In this document: positions 19,376 through 27,295 of the stretch, one piece after another
Layout: the number at the start of each line of letters is the position of its first letter
Numbering within the stretch: position 1 is the stretch's first letter
Source: Sphingobacterium deserti
GTDB lineage: Bacteria > Bacteroidota > Bacteroidia > Sphingobacteriales > Sphingobacteriaceae
Reading direction: 5' to 3'
Assembly (NCBI RefSeq): GCF_000757725.1
Contig: NZ_JJMU01000024.1
Coordinates: 124,001-188,000, forward strand
Length of the DNA stretch: 64,000 nt
Notes under the pieces: generated by a model
Told to the model about the DNA's origin: nothing
What the model saw: the letters and a program-made list of their open reading frames with translations, nothing else
Databases searched by the model: none
Made by a program: the position numbers and the translations under genes

Positions 19376-19436
19376 ATACAATTATATTTGTTTAAAATTG
19401 TATGCAATTGTATTTTTGTTGTATCAAATAATACAA
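19376..19436 (+). promoter_or_regulatory. Rightward early promoter with TTGTAT operator array (first)
   Basis: TTG 19388-19390, 20-nt spacer, TATTTTTG 19411-19418. Boxes TTGTAT at 19398, 19408 and 19419, and inverted ATACAA at 19376 and 19431; 19419-19436 is a perfect palindrome (TTGTAT-N6-ATACAA). The boxes cover the core promoter, between the repressor gene and the first early gene. They are most simply operators of the S24 repressor. Confidence 0.7.
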
Positions 19437-19493
19437 TCGCATATAACTTATTTTACAACAGTATTAAACAAATATAGTACCTAATTGCCATTT

Positions 19494-19712
19494 ATGGAAA
19501 TTTTAGACAAAAATATACAACTGACCATGAGGGAGAGTCTTTTATCGTTGGTTCCGGAAAAACAATGCTTACAACTATCAGAAACCAAAAAACAGTCTAT
19601 ACGTAATACAATCCAGCTTTTGAAGAAAGAATTTCCTGATATAAGATTTCGAACTAAAGTGGATGGCGGCTATGTAAAGGTTTGGCGTAGGAATGTTTTA
19701 AAGAAGCGATAA
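19494..19712 (+). CDS. Small early phage protein, possibly DNA-binding
   Basis: 72 residues from ATG 19494 (a TTG at 19485 is possible). Basic C-terminus (VKVWRRNVLKKR); helical N-terminal part (LSETKKQSIRNTIQLLKKEF). It is the first gene after the early promoter, the usual place of a Cro-like or other switch protein, but no family match is visible. Confidence 0.65.
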   Translation: MEILDKNIQLTMRESLLSLVPEKQCLQLSETKKQSIRNTIQLLKKEFPDIRFRTKVDGGYVKVWRRNVLKKR

Positions 19713-19788
19713 TCAATGATAATACGGCCAAAATGTCAACATCTAGTCAAAGCTAATAGGACTGGGGAAAATAAAAAAGCAATTAAAC

Positions 19789-19819
19789 TTGTATCTAATT
19801 GTATTTAGTTGTATCTTTG
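19789..19819 (+). promoter_or_regulatory. Second early promoter with TTGTAT operator array
   Basis: TTG 19789-19791, 20-nt spacer, TATCTTTG 19812-19819. Three direct TTGTAT boxes at 19789, 19799 and 19809 with exact 10-bp period, so one face of the helix. Same boxes as at the first promoter, so the same repressor probably controls both. Confidence 0.7.
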
Positions 19820-19836
19820 ACTATCGAATAACAAAA

Positions 19837-19871
19837 AGCCCTGTTGTAGCAGGGCTAAAAGTAACACACAC
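19837..19871 (+). promoter_or_regulatory. Leader hairpin followed by AAAGTAACACACAC motif
   Basis: Perfect stem AGCCCTG (19837-19843) with CAGGGCT (19850-19856), 6-nt loop, then AAAGTAACACACAC (19858-19871). Lies in the 5' leader made from the second early promoter. The 14-nt motif recurs exactly before two other phage genes. Confidence 0.6.
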
Positions 19872-19905
19872 CATAAAGGTGTATGTATTAACACAGATCA
19901 AAGGT

Positions 19906-20229
19906 ATGGAAAATTTGACAGTAATTAATGGCAGCAATCAGGATTTTGTTTTTATCGACCACGAATGTGACGATTTAGGACTTACAGCTTTTTTTGTTCC
20001 CGTCGAGTTATACAATGATGGATTTTACGAAGATCAATCATTGATATCAGTAAAAGTAGAGTATGTGTCTCAAGGTGTGGATCGAATAGTCGGTGGATGG
20101 GATTCGCCAATTATTGAAGAAGCGGTTATTGAGCCGACAAACGAGTATTTTGATAGAGAGAAGGCCGAATTAGCTGCGCTTGAGGCTGCTCAAGAAATAA
20201 TTATTCAGTATGAGTATTCTAAAGTATGA
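19906..20229 (+). CDS. Hypothetical early phage protein
   Basis: 107 residues from ATG 19906. A longer frame to 19789 exists but would run through the promoter and leader hairpin, so the internal start is chosen. Acidic, with a helical C-terminal part (FDREKAELAALEAAQEIIIQYE). No family recognised; first gene behind the second promoter. Confidence 0.65.
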   Translation: MENLTVINGSNQDFVFIDHECDDLGLTAFFVPVELYNDGFYEDQSLISVKVEYVSQGVDRIVGGWDSPIIEEAVIEPTNEYFDREKAELAALEAAQEIIIQYEYSKV

Positions 20230-20233
20230 TCAC

Positions 20234-20371
20234 ATGATCTACAAACTAGTTCCTCACGGAATCGAAGTGATCTTTATAAATATTGTTGATGGGGTGGAAG
20301 TGATATATGAAGACTTTTTTGATCATCAAGATATCAGTTCGATCCAAAGCCAGTTTTTGAAATATAACTAA
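20234..20371 (+). CDS. Hypothetical small phage protein, 45 residues
   Basis: Begins at ATG 20234, overlapping nothing but starting 5 nt after the previous stop. Sequence MIYKLVPHGIEVIFINIVDG then an acidic stretch; looks like a short beta-hairpin protein. Supported by tight packing and the following leader motif; no family known. Confidence 0.45.
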   Translation: MIYKLVPHGIEVIFINIVDGVEVIYEDFFDHQDISSIQSQFLKYN

Positions 20372-20389
20372 GAAGTATATTAATTATAA

Positions 20390-20403
20390 AAAGTAACACA
20401 CAC
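20390..20403 (+). repeat. Leader motif AAAGTAACACACAC (second copy)
   Basis: Exact 14-nt copy, ending 3 nt before the ATG of the 53-residue membrane protein; see also 19858 and 28597. Confidence 0.6.
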
Positions 20404-20406
20404 AAA

Positions 20407-20568
20407 ATGAAAAATGTATTCAATTATCTAAACAGTTTGGTAGAGGAAAATCTATCATCCGTTGAAAGGGCAGTGATCTATGAAATGATTTTATTCTTTC
20501 TGCAGCTTGTAGCCATTATGCTATTTCTATTGACCGTAATTCTAGGATCCGTTTATTTCAAATTCTAA
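20407..20568 (+). CDS. Small single-pass membrane protein, 53 residues
   Basis: Starts at ATG 20407 just behind the leader motif. A polar N-terminal half (NSLVEENLSSVERAVIYEM) leads to one long hydrophobic helix (about 28-49, LVAIMLFLLTVILGSV). No family recognised; small membrane proteins in early operons are sometimes exclusion or lysis-control factors, which is only a possibility here. Confidence 0.6.
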   Translation: MKNVFNYLNSLVEENLSSVERAVIYEMILFFLQLVAIMLFLLTVILGSVYFKF

Positions 20569-20574
20569 TCAGCT

Positions 20575-21396
20575 ATGAAAAACTTAGTAAAAGCCGTTCT
20601 AGCTGTAATGTCAGAAGTCAAGAACATCGAAAAAAAGATGACTGTAGGTTCCGGCAATAACGCTTACAAAGGTGTTTCTGACAAAGATGTTAAGCATGCT
20701 ATTGGTGCCGCGATGGAAAAGCAGGGATTGGTACTATTTCCAATTGCTATTGCCCCAACAATTAGAATTGATCGCTGGGAAGAATCAAACACCTACAATG
20801 GTAATCCGACCACTAAAACAAAGCAATCTGTTTTCACTGAGGTCGAAACCAAATATATGCTGATGCACACTTCCGGTGAATCAATGGAAATAGTAGGATA
20901 TGGGCATGGTGTTGATACGCAGGATAAATCAGCAGGTAAAGCGACGACATATGCTTTAAAAAACGCGTTGCTATATACATTTTTGGTACCTACGGGTACG
21001 TTGGAAGATGCCGAGAATACGCATTCTGACGACCATCAAGTACCGGGTGACAAAGGCCAATCTAATCAGGGAAAAACGAACGCAGATAAACCTGCAGAGC
21101 AAAAAGAATCAGTTCCGGCAGGGATAGCCCCAACATTAGCCAAAGTGATCAGCAAAGCCGACTCAATAGAATCCTTAAATACGATTTGGAACAATAATGC
21201 AAAATTGCAGGAAAACAAAGATTTCCTAAAGTTGATTGCAATGAAACGAATAGAATTTGCAGGTAGTAAAGAAGATCTCTCGAAGATATTTGATGACCAT
21301 CAGCTATTGCACACCGATATAGAGTTCGTGACAGCGTTAGGTGCTAAAAAGAAAGGATTTATTAACTCAGATGCTCAACAAAAACAAACAGCGTAA
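20575..21396 (+). CDS. ERF-family single-strand DNA annealing protein
   Basis: 273 residues. N-terminal ERF domain (about 1-155): AYKGVSDKDVKHAIGAAMEKQGL and the signature YGHGVDTQDKSAGKATTYALKNAL (about 107-130), then FLVPTG. A polar linker and a C-terminal domain (about 180-273) follow. ERF proteins anneal complementary single strands in phage recombination, working with a 5'-3' exonuclease; the RecE-like nuclease is the next gene, 2 nt away. Confidence 0.9.
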   Translation: MKNLVKAVLAVMSEVKNIEKKMTVGSGNNAYKGVSDKDVKHAIGAAMEKQGLVLFPIAIAPTIRIDRWEESNTYNGNPTTKTKQSVFTEVETKYMLMHTSGESMEIVGYGHGVDTQDKSAGKATTYALKNALLYTFLVPTGTLEDAENTHSDDHQVPGDKGQSNQGKTNADKPAEQKESVPAGIAPTLAKVISKADSIESLNTIWNNNAKLQENKDFLKLIAMKRIEFAGSKEDLSKIFDDHQLLHTDIEFVTALGAKKKGFINSDAQQKQTA

Positions 21397-21398
21397 CC

Positions 21399-22268
21399 AT
21401 GTCACTATTTGAATTAACAACACATCATGCGGCGCCGGAATTGACCGAAGCTGAAAAAAGACAGCTTTTTATAAAAACCCTAATCAAAGAATTTAAAAGC
21501 GGGGTAGCTAAACTTAGCTACTCTGCCCTTTCCAAATTCAAACGTAGCCCGAACGCTTTTATCAACTACAAGATGAAGAAGTTTGAGACTACTGATTCGA
21601 TGCTTTTGGGAAAACTGGTTCACGCACTTGTATTAGAGCCTGAAACAGTAGAAGAAGTGTATTACACGGATGAAGAGAAAACCAAGGAAATTGGCGGCGC
21701 AAGCCCTAGGTCAACGAAGGCATACAAAGAGTGGAAGGCAGTACAGGCTGAGATATATCCGCATAAGGAACTTGTTTCATCAGACCTACTTCGTCTTGCT
21801 AAACGAATGGCGAATGCTGTAGTCAGCAATAGGGCGGCCAAACACATCCTTAGCCGAATACAGCAAACCGAACATAAAATTGAATTTGAGCATGATGGGA
21901 TTAAATTTACGTCATTCCTTGACGGTTTGGGCGAAGTAATACTTGATTTGAAAATTTGTACAGATGCAGATCCGCGCAAATTCCAGCGTGACATAATCTA
22001 CAACAATTATCATATTCAAGCGGGTGTATATACTACCGCCGTGGGCGAAGTTCTTCCTTATTACATCATTGCGGTTGATCGGGAATGCGAAGTATCCGTA
22101 CATCATTTAATGGAAGATCTAGTTATGAAGGGTATTTCAATTTTTGAAAAGCTTGTAACTGAATTTAAGCAATGCTTGGAAAAGGAAAATTTTGATGAAT
22201 CTTTCGATTACAGAGCGTATACGGAAGAGGGGATTTACAAAATGGATGTTCCACCTTACTTAAACTAG
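21399..22268 (+). CDS. RecE-like PD-(D/E)XK exonuclease
   Basis: 289 residues. Motifs: LSYSALSKFKRSPNAFINYK (DUF3799/RecE-type opening, about 38-57), GKLVHALVLEP (the conserved GxxxHxxxLEP helix, about 70-80), FTSFLDGLGEVILDLKICTDADP (catalytic D...DxK, about 168-190), then FQRDIIYNNYHIQAGVYT, the typical Tyr/Gln helix. It degrades one strand of double-stranded DNA to give the ssDNA the ERF protein anneals. Together they form a RecET-like pair. Confidence 0.88.
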   Translation: MSLFELTTHHAAPELTEAEKRQLFIKTLIKEFKSGVAKLSYSALSKFKRSPNAFINYKMKKFETTDSMLLGKLVHALVLEPETVEEVYYTDEEKTKEIGGASPRSTKAYKEWKAVQAEIYPHKELVSSDLLRLAKRMANAVVSNRAAKHILSRIQQTEHKIEFEHDGIKFTSFLDGLGEVILDLKICTDADPRKFQRDIIYNNYHIQAGVYTTAVGEVLPYYIIAVDRECEVSVHHLMEDLVMKGISIFEKLVTEFKQCLEKENFDESFDYRAYTEEGIYKMDVPPYLN

Positions 22269-22269
22269 A

Positions 22270-22842
22270 ATGGCTAAAATACTTTTTTACGACCTAGAAA
22301 CGACCGGTACCATGTACTGGAAGAATGGAATACATCAACTATCAGGTGTAGTGGACATTGATGGTATCGCTAAAGAATCTTTTAATATCAGGATGAAACC
22401 TAATCCAAATGCGGTAATAGATGACGCTGCATTGAAAATCGCCAACGTAACTCGAGAAGATTTGGAAAGTTACGGCACAGGCATGATCCAGGGATATGGT
22501 CAATTTATAAAGATGCTTGGCAAATATGTAAGTAAGTTTGATAAGAAAGATAAATTCCATCTTTGCGGTTTTCGGAATAGTGGTTTTGACGATCCCTTTA
22601 TGAATGCCTGGTTTAAACAATGCGGCGATAACTATTTCTTTTCATGGTTTTGGGGAAATAGCCTTGATGTAAGTGCTATGGCATCGGAAAAGTTTAAAGA
22701 CGAGCGCGCGACAATGCCAGACTTCAAACTTAAAACCGTCGCTTCCAAGCTAGGTATTGAAGTCGATCAATCAAAGTTGCATGATGCAATGTACGATATC
22801 GAATTGACACGACAATCATATTACAGGCTATGCAAGATATAA
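22270..22842 (+). CDS. DnaQ-like DEDDh 3'-5' exonuclease
   Basis: 190 residues. Exo I motif YDLETTGT (Asp8, Glu10), Exo II region around FRNSGFDDPFM, Exo III LHDAMYDIELT near 171-181 with the His and Asp of the DEDDh set. A stand-alone proofreading-type exonuclease, following the RecE-like gene by 1 nt; probably trims 3' ends in phage recombination or repair. Confidence 0.88.
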   Translation: MAKILFYDLETTGTMYWKNGIHQLSGVVDIDGIAKESFNIRMKPNPNAVIDDAALKIANVTREDLESYGTGMIQGYGQFIKMLGKYVSKFDKKDKFHLCGFRNSGFDDPFMNAWFKQCGDNYFFSWFWGNSLDVSAMASEKFKDERATMPDFKLKTVASKLGIEVDQSKLHDAMYDIELTRQSYYRLCKI

Positions 22843-23066
22843 TCCAAAGCAGTCTTGATAGTTTGCTAAAGAACGCAAGTAGTCTATCAATAAAGGCCGA
22901 AAGCGGGGCAATGCAAAACCTTGTAAAAGGCGAAATGGATAAAGTCACACATTTGGTGACCATCCGACAATTAACAGGAATCGTAAAACAATTAAAAGAT
23001 CGTTTTGATGGAAAATCCGGAAAAGAACTTGGAAAAGTTGATCATTCTAGTTACCCAGATTGGTGA
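22830..23066 (+). CDS. Hypothetical small phage protein
   Basis: 78 residues, overlapping the upstream exonuclease by 13 nt and the next gene by about 59 nt. Helical, no motif recognised. Operon position suggests a DNA-metabolism accessory. Confidence 0.55.
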   Translation: MQDIIQSSLDSLLKNASSLSIKAESGAMQNLVKGEMDKVTHLVTIRQLTGIVKQLKDRFDGKSGKELGKVDHSSYPDW

Positions 23067-23403
23067 TGCGATTAGTCAAGAGATCGACAGGGATAACCCC
23101 GACGAGCTCCTAGGTAAGTTACAAGAGCTTGCCGCTCTTCAGAGTACCGCTTCATATGCTCTAGCATTGGCCGAGCAGCTGTACAATGCCAAAATAGCCA
23201 GTTTACTTGTTAGCGGCCTATACATAAAATATTCTGCCACTGATCGAAAGCAGATATTCGCAGAATTAGCGAAAGAAGAACTTTTCTATTACAATCTAAT
23301 AGAACGGTTCACAAAAAACATAAGCTATTCCATCGAGAGTTTCCGAACGATGATCTCATACATGAAAATGGAATTTGAAAAGTCTAAATATCAAACAACG
23401 TAA
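23008..23403 (+). CDS. Hypothetical phage protein, helical
   Basis: 131 residues from ATG 23008. Strongly helical and amphipathic (LLGKLQELAALQSTASYALALAEQ), as in small phage accessory proteins near ssDNA-binding genes. Starts inside the previous frame, ends 11 nt before the OB-type gene. No family recognised. Confidence 0.7.
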   Translation: MENPEKNLEKLIILVTQIGDAISQEIDRDNPDELLGKLQELAALQSTASYALALAEQLYNAKIASLLVSGLYIKYSATDRKQIFAELAKEELFYYNLIERFTKNISYSIESFRTMISYMKMEFEKSKYQTT

Positions 23404-23414
23404 ATATAAAGCAC

Positions 23415-23786
23415 ATGGAAATAAAAGGAAGAGTACACGAAGTACATCGAACGCAGCAGATAAGCGAATCTTTTAAAAAGCGTGACTTGATCATCGCATA
23501 CGCGGAAAATCCGCAATTTGTCGAATACATCAGTTTTCAGGCGACACAGGATCGAGTTTCGATCTTTGACAACCTACGAGTTGGCGATGAAGTGCAAGTA
23601 GCATTTAATCTTCGCGGTCGGCCATGGACCAACAAAGATGGAGTGACCACATTTTTTAATTCGCTTGTAGCATGGCGGGTTACAAAGTTGGAAGCTCAGC
23701 GTCCAGCACAGCAGACCGCGCCTAGTTACGCCGATCTGCCGCCGATGGACATAAGCAGCGCGGATGACGATGATCTGCCATTCTAG
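23415..23786 (+). CDS. DUF3127 protein, OB-fold / SSB-like
   Basis: 123 residues. The body (IKGRVHEVHRTQQISESFKKRDL..., LRVGDEVQVAFNLRGRPW) matches DUF3127, a Bacteroidota OB-fold family, and the protein ends with an acidic tail DDDDLPF like the C-terminal tip of single-strand binding proteins that recruits partners. Located in the recombination/replication operon, so it probably acts as the phage SSB. Ribosome site is A-rich, as usual in this phylum. Confidence 0.82.
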   Translation: MEIKGRVHEVHRTQQISESFKKRDLIIAYAENPQFVEYISFQATQDRVSIFDNLRVGDEVQVAFNLRGRPWTNKDGVTTFFNSLVAWRVTKLEAQRPAQQTAPSYADLPPMDISSADDDDLPF

Positions 23787-23809
23787 TATTCACCAATGAA
23801 ACATAAAAT

Positions 23810-24337
23810 ATGAAAGAATTAAACGAAAACATCATCACTTGGGCACAGGATAAGGGTATCTTCGATAGCTCATCACCTTTAAAGCAGTTAACAAAGACTT
23901 TTGAAGAGGTTACAGAATTGGTTACCGCTTTAGTCCAAAAAAACGAAGAAGAGATCGTGGATGCGATTGGGGACGTGAACGTCACTTTAGTTATCCTGAA
24001 AAAGCTAGCCGAAAGCACGAAAGAAAGCGGCGACTTGGCCAATTCCAAAATATTTATCTTGATCAATTGGATCGTTGAAATATTCAAGAAGATCTGCCAA
24101 AACAAAGATGTAACTATTGATGTAGTTCGCGCACAAGAAATGTTGCACCGTGTTGCCCAAGAGAATAATCAAACGATTGAATCATGTACGCAATCAGCCT
24201 ACAATGTTATTGCAAATCGGACTGGTAAGATGGTAGGCGGCGTATTTGTGAAAGATGATCTTTCCGAAGCTAACTCTTTGCAAGCAGCCAAGCCAGCAAG
24301 AAAAAAGCCGAAAGGAGGTGTTAAAACCAATGAGTGA
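23810..24337 (+). CDS. MazG-like nucleotide pyrophosphohydrolase
   Basis: 175 residues. KTFEEVTELVTAL and EEIVDAIGDVNVTLV give the EExxE...ExxD pattern of the MazG all-alpha NTP pyrophosphohydrolases (residues about 29-65). These enzymes cleave nucleoside triphosphates to the monophosphate and pyrophosphate; phages use them to change the nucleotide or ppGpp pool. The C-terminal tail is basic (ARKKPKGG). Its end overlaps the next start. Confidence 0.82.
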   Translation: MKELNENIITWAQDKGIFDSSSPLKQLTKTFEEVTELVTALVQKNEEEIVDAIGDVNVTLVILKKLAESTKESGDLANSKIFILINWIVEIFKKICQNKDVTIDVVRAQEMLHRVAQENNQTIESCTQSAYNVIANRTGKMVGGVFVKDDLSEANSLQAAKPARKKPKGGVKTNE

Positions 24338-24644
24338 TATTAAAACGCTAGAGCAGGTACCGGTTGCCGTAGGTTTGATTTTAGAGAAGCTTTCGGCACT
24401 AGAGATTGAGATGGCAGAACTAAAAGCAAAGTATGAAAGTGCTCCTGCTGCTCCAAAATCAGACGAAGAGTTATTGACCGTTAAAGAGGCTTGTGTATTC
24501 TTGAAGATTAAGCAAAATGCTTTGTATAGATGGAAAAGGGAAAAACTAATTCCATACACGAAGATCGGATCGAGAACCTATTTCAAAAAACTAGACCTCG
24601 AAAATTACAGTAAGTTGGACATCAGAAAAGTAAAAAGAAGATGA
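24330..24644 (+). CDS. Helix-turn-helix DNA-binding protein (HTH_17, excisionase-like)
   Basis: 104 residues from ATG 24330, which follows a strong AAAGGAGGTG ribosome site at 24311, rare in this window. A coiled-coil-like N-terminal (ILEKLSALEIEMAELKAKYE) and a MerR-like HTH_17 domain: LTVKEACVFLKIKQNALYRWKRE. Such proteins bind DNA as excisionases or regulators. Overlaps its upstream gene by 8 nt. Confidence 0.8.
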   Translation: MSDIKTLEQVPVAVGLILEKLSALEIEMAELKAKYESAPAAPKSDEELLTVKEACVFLKIKQNALYRWKREKLIPYTKIGSRTYFKKLDLENYSKLDIRKVKRR

Positions 24645-24997
24645 TAAAGCAAAAGGGTGACGGTGCATTGACTGCCGTAAAAATTCATTACCTATCGGAA
24701 GTATGTAGTCTATTGACACACCATTCGCTAGAGTTTGTTAGATCTGCAGGTACGATTAAGAATCATGCTAATAGGATCCGGCAAAGCGCTAGCGCTATTA
24801 AAACGACTCTAGCCGTGGATAACATCAGGATGATTGAAAGGCGGGAAGAAAATGTTTTTGATGAAAAGTCCGAGCTTTATCACTTGATCGAACTTGTTTT
24901 TAAGCTTGGCCTTTCATCTCTCCCTGAAATCAATCAAGTATTGAAGGAGCTATTTAAATCGAAAATAGATAGTGATCACGATTCTTTGGATCTCTAA
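24641..24997 (+). CDS. Hypothetical phage protein
   Basis: 118 residues, overlapping the HTH gene end by 4 nt. Helical, basic in the middle (HANRIRQSASAIKTTL), acidic at the end. No family recognised. A palindrome lies 3 nt after its stop. Confidence 0.7.
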   Translation: MIKQKGDGALTAVKIHYLSEVCSLLTHHSLEFVRSAGTIKNHANRIRQSASAIKTTLAVDNIRMIERREENVFDEKSELYHLIELVFKLGLSSLPEINQVLKELFKSKIDSDHDSLDL

Positions 24998-24999
24998 GT

Positions 25000-25014
25000 A
25001 TAACTGTAAGTTAT
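25000..25014. promoter_or_regulatory. Palindrome ATAACT-GTA-AGTTAT
   Basis: Perfect 6-bp arms with 3-nt centre, 3 nt after the preceding stop codon. The same arms recur at 28070-28084, also 3 nt after a stop. A protein-binding site or a small terminator-like element; the adjacent sequence has another hairpin (GTGCA...TGCAC). Confidence 0.5.
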
Positions 25015-25097
25015 GCCAGTTATATTAGGTGTGCAGTCGCATTGCACGATAACGTTTTCTAATAATATTTGCCCACTTCCGGGACGATGCGACCGTC

Positions 25098-25316
25098 ATG
25101 GAAAAGTGGCTTAGGTATCATATGGAAAATTTAAAAGTTGGAATGTGGGTCACTCTTGATGATGATGGTCACATTATGATAGGAAGAATAACCGAAGTAC
25201 TAAACGAGGTCGTAATCTATGTGAATGATAGGATGTTTCTACGCTGTGAGCATAGCATCCAGCCGTTAACAACCGAGTTTATTGACCGTTTAAAAGGGGA
25301 GGTAGTTAATGACTAG
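25098..25316 (+). CDS. Hypothetical phage protein
   Basis: 72 residues from ATG 25098 (Met9 is also possible). The body NLKVGMWVTLDDDGHIMIGRITEV looks like a small beta-barrel of SH3/Tudor type. No family named. Confidence 0.6.
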   Translation: MEKWLRYHMENLKVGMWVTLDDDGHIMIGRITEVLNEVVIYVNDRMFLRCEHSIQPLTTEFIDRLKGEVVND

Positions 25317-25503
25317 ACAAATAGTATCCAAAATCATACTGCAGGTAACAATTAGCGGCGGCATACTCGTATTCTTCTGCTTCGTAGCAATATCTGCTTT
25401 AAGAGATGGCATTTACACGTTTGCGATCATGGCCCTCATATGGGGCGTTGTAGCAAGTACGATGACTTTCTATTTGATCGGCAGAAAAAGCGAGGTTAGA
25501 TAA
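25309..25503 (+). CDS. Small membrane protein, two helices
   Basis: 64 residues, two hydrophobic stretches (about 9-30 and 37-57) separated by a short RDGI turn. Overlaps the previous gene by 8 nt. No function visible. Confidence 0.65.
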   Translation: MTRQIVSKIILQVTISGGILVFFCFVAISALRDGIYTFAIMALIWGVVASTMTFYLIGRKSEVR

Positions 25504-25547
25504 TGCTGTCGCTTTTAGCAAAAAAAATATAAAAGAAAGAGGTATTA

Positions 25548-26447
25548 ATGGCAAATGTAGATGGCAACGGTTATGCCCTTTCAAGGGCTTGGTTCAATTT
25601 CTGTTTTGAAAACAACCATTTGGTTAATCCAAACCATTCGGCGATGTTCATGTGGTTCGTAGAGCTAAATAACCGTATGGGGTGGGCTTATAGCTTTGCT
25701 TCACCTGCTTCACAGACTATGGCCGCTCTTGGAATGAAATCTTATAACACTTACAAGAAGACGTTTGATGATCTCGTTACGTGGGGCTTCGTTAATGTGG
25801 TTCAAGCGTCCAAAAATCAGTGGACAGCTTCAATAATTGCCCTATCAAAAAATGATAAAGCACATACAAAAGCACTTGATAAAGCACTTACGATGCACGA
25901 GCAAAAGCAAAGTGAAAGCATGGAACAAAGCACAGTAGAAAGCACGGATAGTATAATAAAACCAATAAACAATGAAACCAATAAACCAATAAACATTTTT
26001 TGTGCATCGCCTTCCGGCTCGCAAGAAAATTTATTTGAGAATGATCATCTAGATGATCAAAAAAATGAAAAAGAAAAAAGTTCCGCCAAAAAAGAAAAAG
26101 CATTTGGAAAGGCAGAGTTTCGATTGGCACTAGTCATGAAAGGAGCGGATCCTCAACATGTGGATGACTGGCTAAAAGTTCGGGTTGCAGCGAAAGCTTC
26201 TTTCACCGAAACGGCACTGAACAAGTTGTTGAGTGAATGTGAACGCAATAACTACCCTGTAGCCATGGCGGTTCAGGCATGCGCAGAATACAGCTGGAGG
26301 GGATTCGAATATCAATGGATTTTAAATAAACAAAAATATGCAACAGGACAAAAGGCAGTTAGCACAAGTCAAAACAGGCAACAGCGAGTTGACGAAGTGG
26401 CCAACCTTAGAGGCCTTGCAAAGTCAATTATCATCAATGGTGATTAG
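25548..26447 (+). CDS. Phage replication initiator-like protein
   Basis: 299 residues. N-terminal part (YALSRAWFNFCFENNHLVNPNHSAMFMW..., LGMKSYNTYKKTFDDLVTWGFV) looks like the winged-helix of DnaD/O-type phage replisome organisers in this phylum; a long Lys/Glu/Ser-rich linker (about 100-190) is followed by a C-terminal helical block ending in the aromatic motif YSWRGFEYQWI (about 245-255). Such proteins bind the phage origin and load helicase. The following gene starts inside its end. Confidence 0.72.
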   Translation: MANVDGNGYALSRAWFNFCFENNHLVNPNHSAMFMWFVELNNRMGWAYSFASPASQTMAALGMKSYNTYKKTFDDLVTWGFVNVVQASKNQWTASIIALSKNDKAHTKALDKALTMHEQKQSESMEQSTVESTDSIIKPINNETNKPINIFCASPSGSQENLFENDHLDDQKNEKEKSSAKKEKAFGKAEFRLALVMKGADPQHVDDWLKVRVAAKASFTETALNKLLSECERNNYPVAMAVQACAEYSWRGFEYQWILNKQKYATGQKAVSTSQNRQQRVDEVANLRGLAKSIIINGD

Positions 26448-27108
26448 AACTCCAGTGCAGGCAATCAAATCTAATGTACCGTCGGTGGGTAAGTTAAAAT
26501 CGATCTACGGCGACACGAAGATTAAAGCACTTCTTGTCGATATGCTTGCCGACTTTATAGAGTTCATTAACGTCGGTAAGACTTTCAATGGCTCTCAGTT
26601 AGCGCAAACCGTTCAGATGGTACAGCAATACTTCCCACACTTCAATTTAGCCGATCTAAAGCTATTTTTCGACAAAATGAAGCTAGGACATTACGGAAGC
26701 TTTTATGATCGAATGGACGGGCAGCTAATACTTGAGAAGATGGAAGAATACAATCAGGACAGAATGAACGAGTACGAAAAGCTGAGAGTTGCGCGAGATA
26801 AGGAGGTGGTTAAGAATAATCCTATCGGCTCCGGCTATCATCCCGATGTGGTTCAGGCGCTGAAAGACGCGATCGGCGAGAAGAGGCCGTTTCAACAAAA
26901 TGTCTCAGCACCACGCACGCCTACAGAAGCCGAACTCTTCCACCAGAGATGCCTAAAGCAATTTGACAATCTATACCGGAAGCATGGGCAACAGGTATCG
27001 ACCGTTCGATTTTTGGTGTTCGGAAACAAGCGGTACACAGGAGACACGTTTATCGAAAGAAAAATTAACAATATAATCACTAAAACCGAAAGTAATGAAA
27101 AACATTAA
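26338..27108 (+). CDS. Conserved hypothetical phage replication-region protein
   Basis: 256 residues if read from ATG 26338, overlapping the initiator-like gene by 110 nt; a start at Met34 (26437) would give an 11-nt overlap instead. Contains helical segments FSNGSQ-like (GKTFNGSQLAQTVQMVQQYFPHFNLADLKLFFDKM) and YDRMDGQLILEKMEEY, a pattern typical of Bacteroidota phage proteins next to replication initiators. I cannot name its function. Located to help load helicase, perhaps. Confidence 0.7.
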   Translation: MQQDKRQLAQVKTGNSELTKWPTLEALQSQLSSMVIRTPVQAIKSNVPSVGKLKSIYGDTKIKALLVDMLADFIEFINVGKTFNGSQLAQTVQMVQQYFPHFNLADLKLFFDKMKLGHYGSFYDRMDGQLILEKMEEYNQDRMNEYEKLRVARDKEVVKNNPIGSGYHPDVVQALKDAIGEKRPFQQNVSAPRTPTEAELFHQRCLKQFDNLYRKHGQQVSTVRFLVFGNKRYTGDTFIERKINNIITKTESNEKH

Positions 27109-27295
27109 GCAGAAAATCGTCAATAGACTTCCCAACATCCTAACGACCAAAACAGGTTTGTTAAAACTAAACCAGGAGCAAAAGGAAGCATTAGCTGAAA
27201 GACTTGAACTGTTCTTTCGCTTAGAATTTGGAAACGCGAGTGAGGAAATTAATTCTGAAGCATCTGGCGATCTTCCAACAATATCACTAAACTAA
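27095..27295 (+). CDS. Hypothetical small phage protein
   Basis: 66 residues; LKLNQEQKEALAERLELFFRLEF is an amphipathic helix. Overlaps neighbours at both ends (14 nt upstream, 1 nt downstream). No family recognised. Confidence 0.6.
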   Translation: MKNIKQKIVNRLPNILTTKTGLLKLNQEQKEALAERLELFFRLEFGNASEEINSEASGDLPTISLN

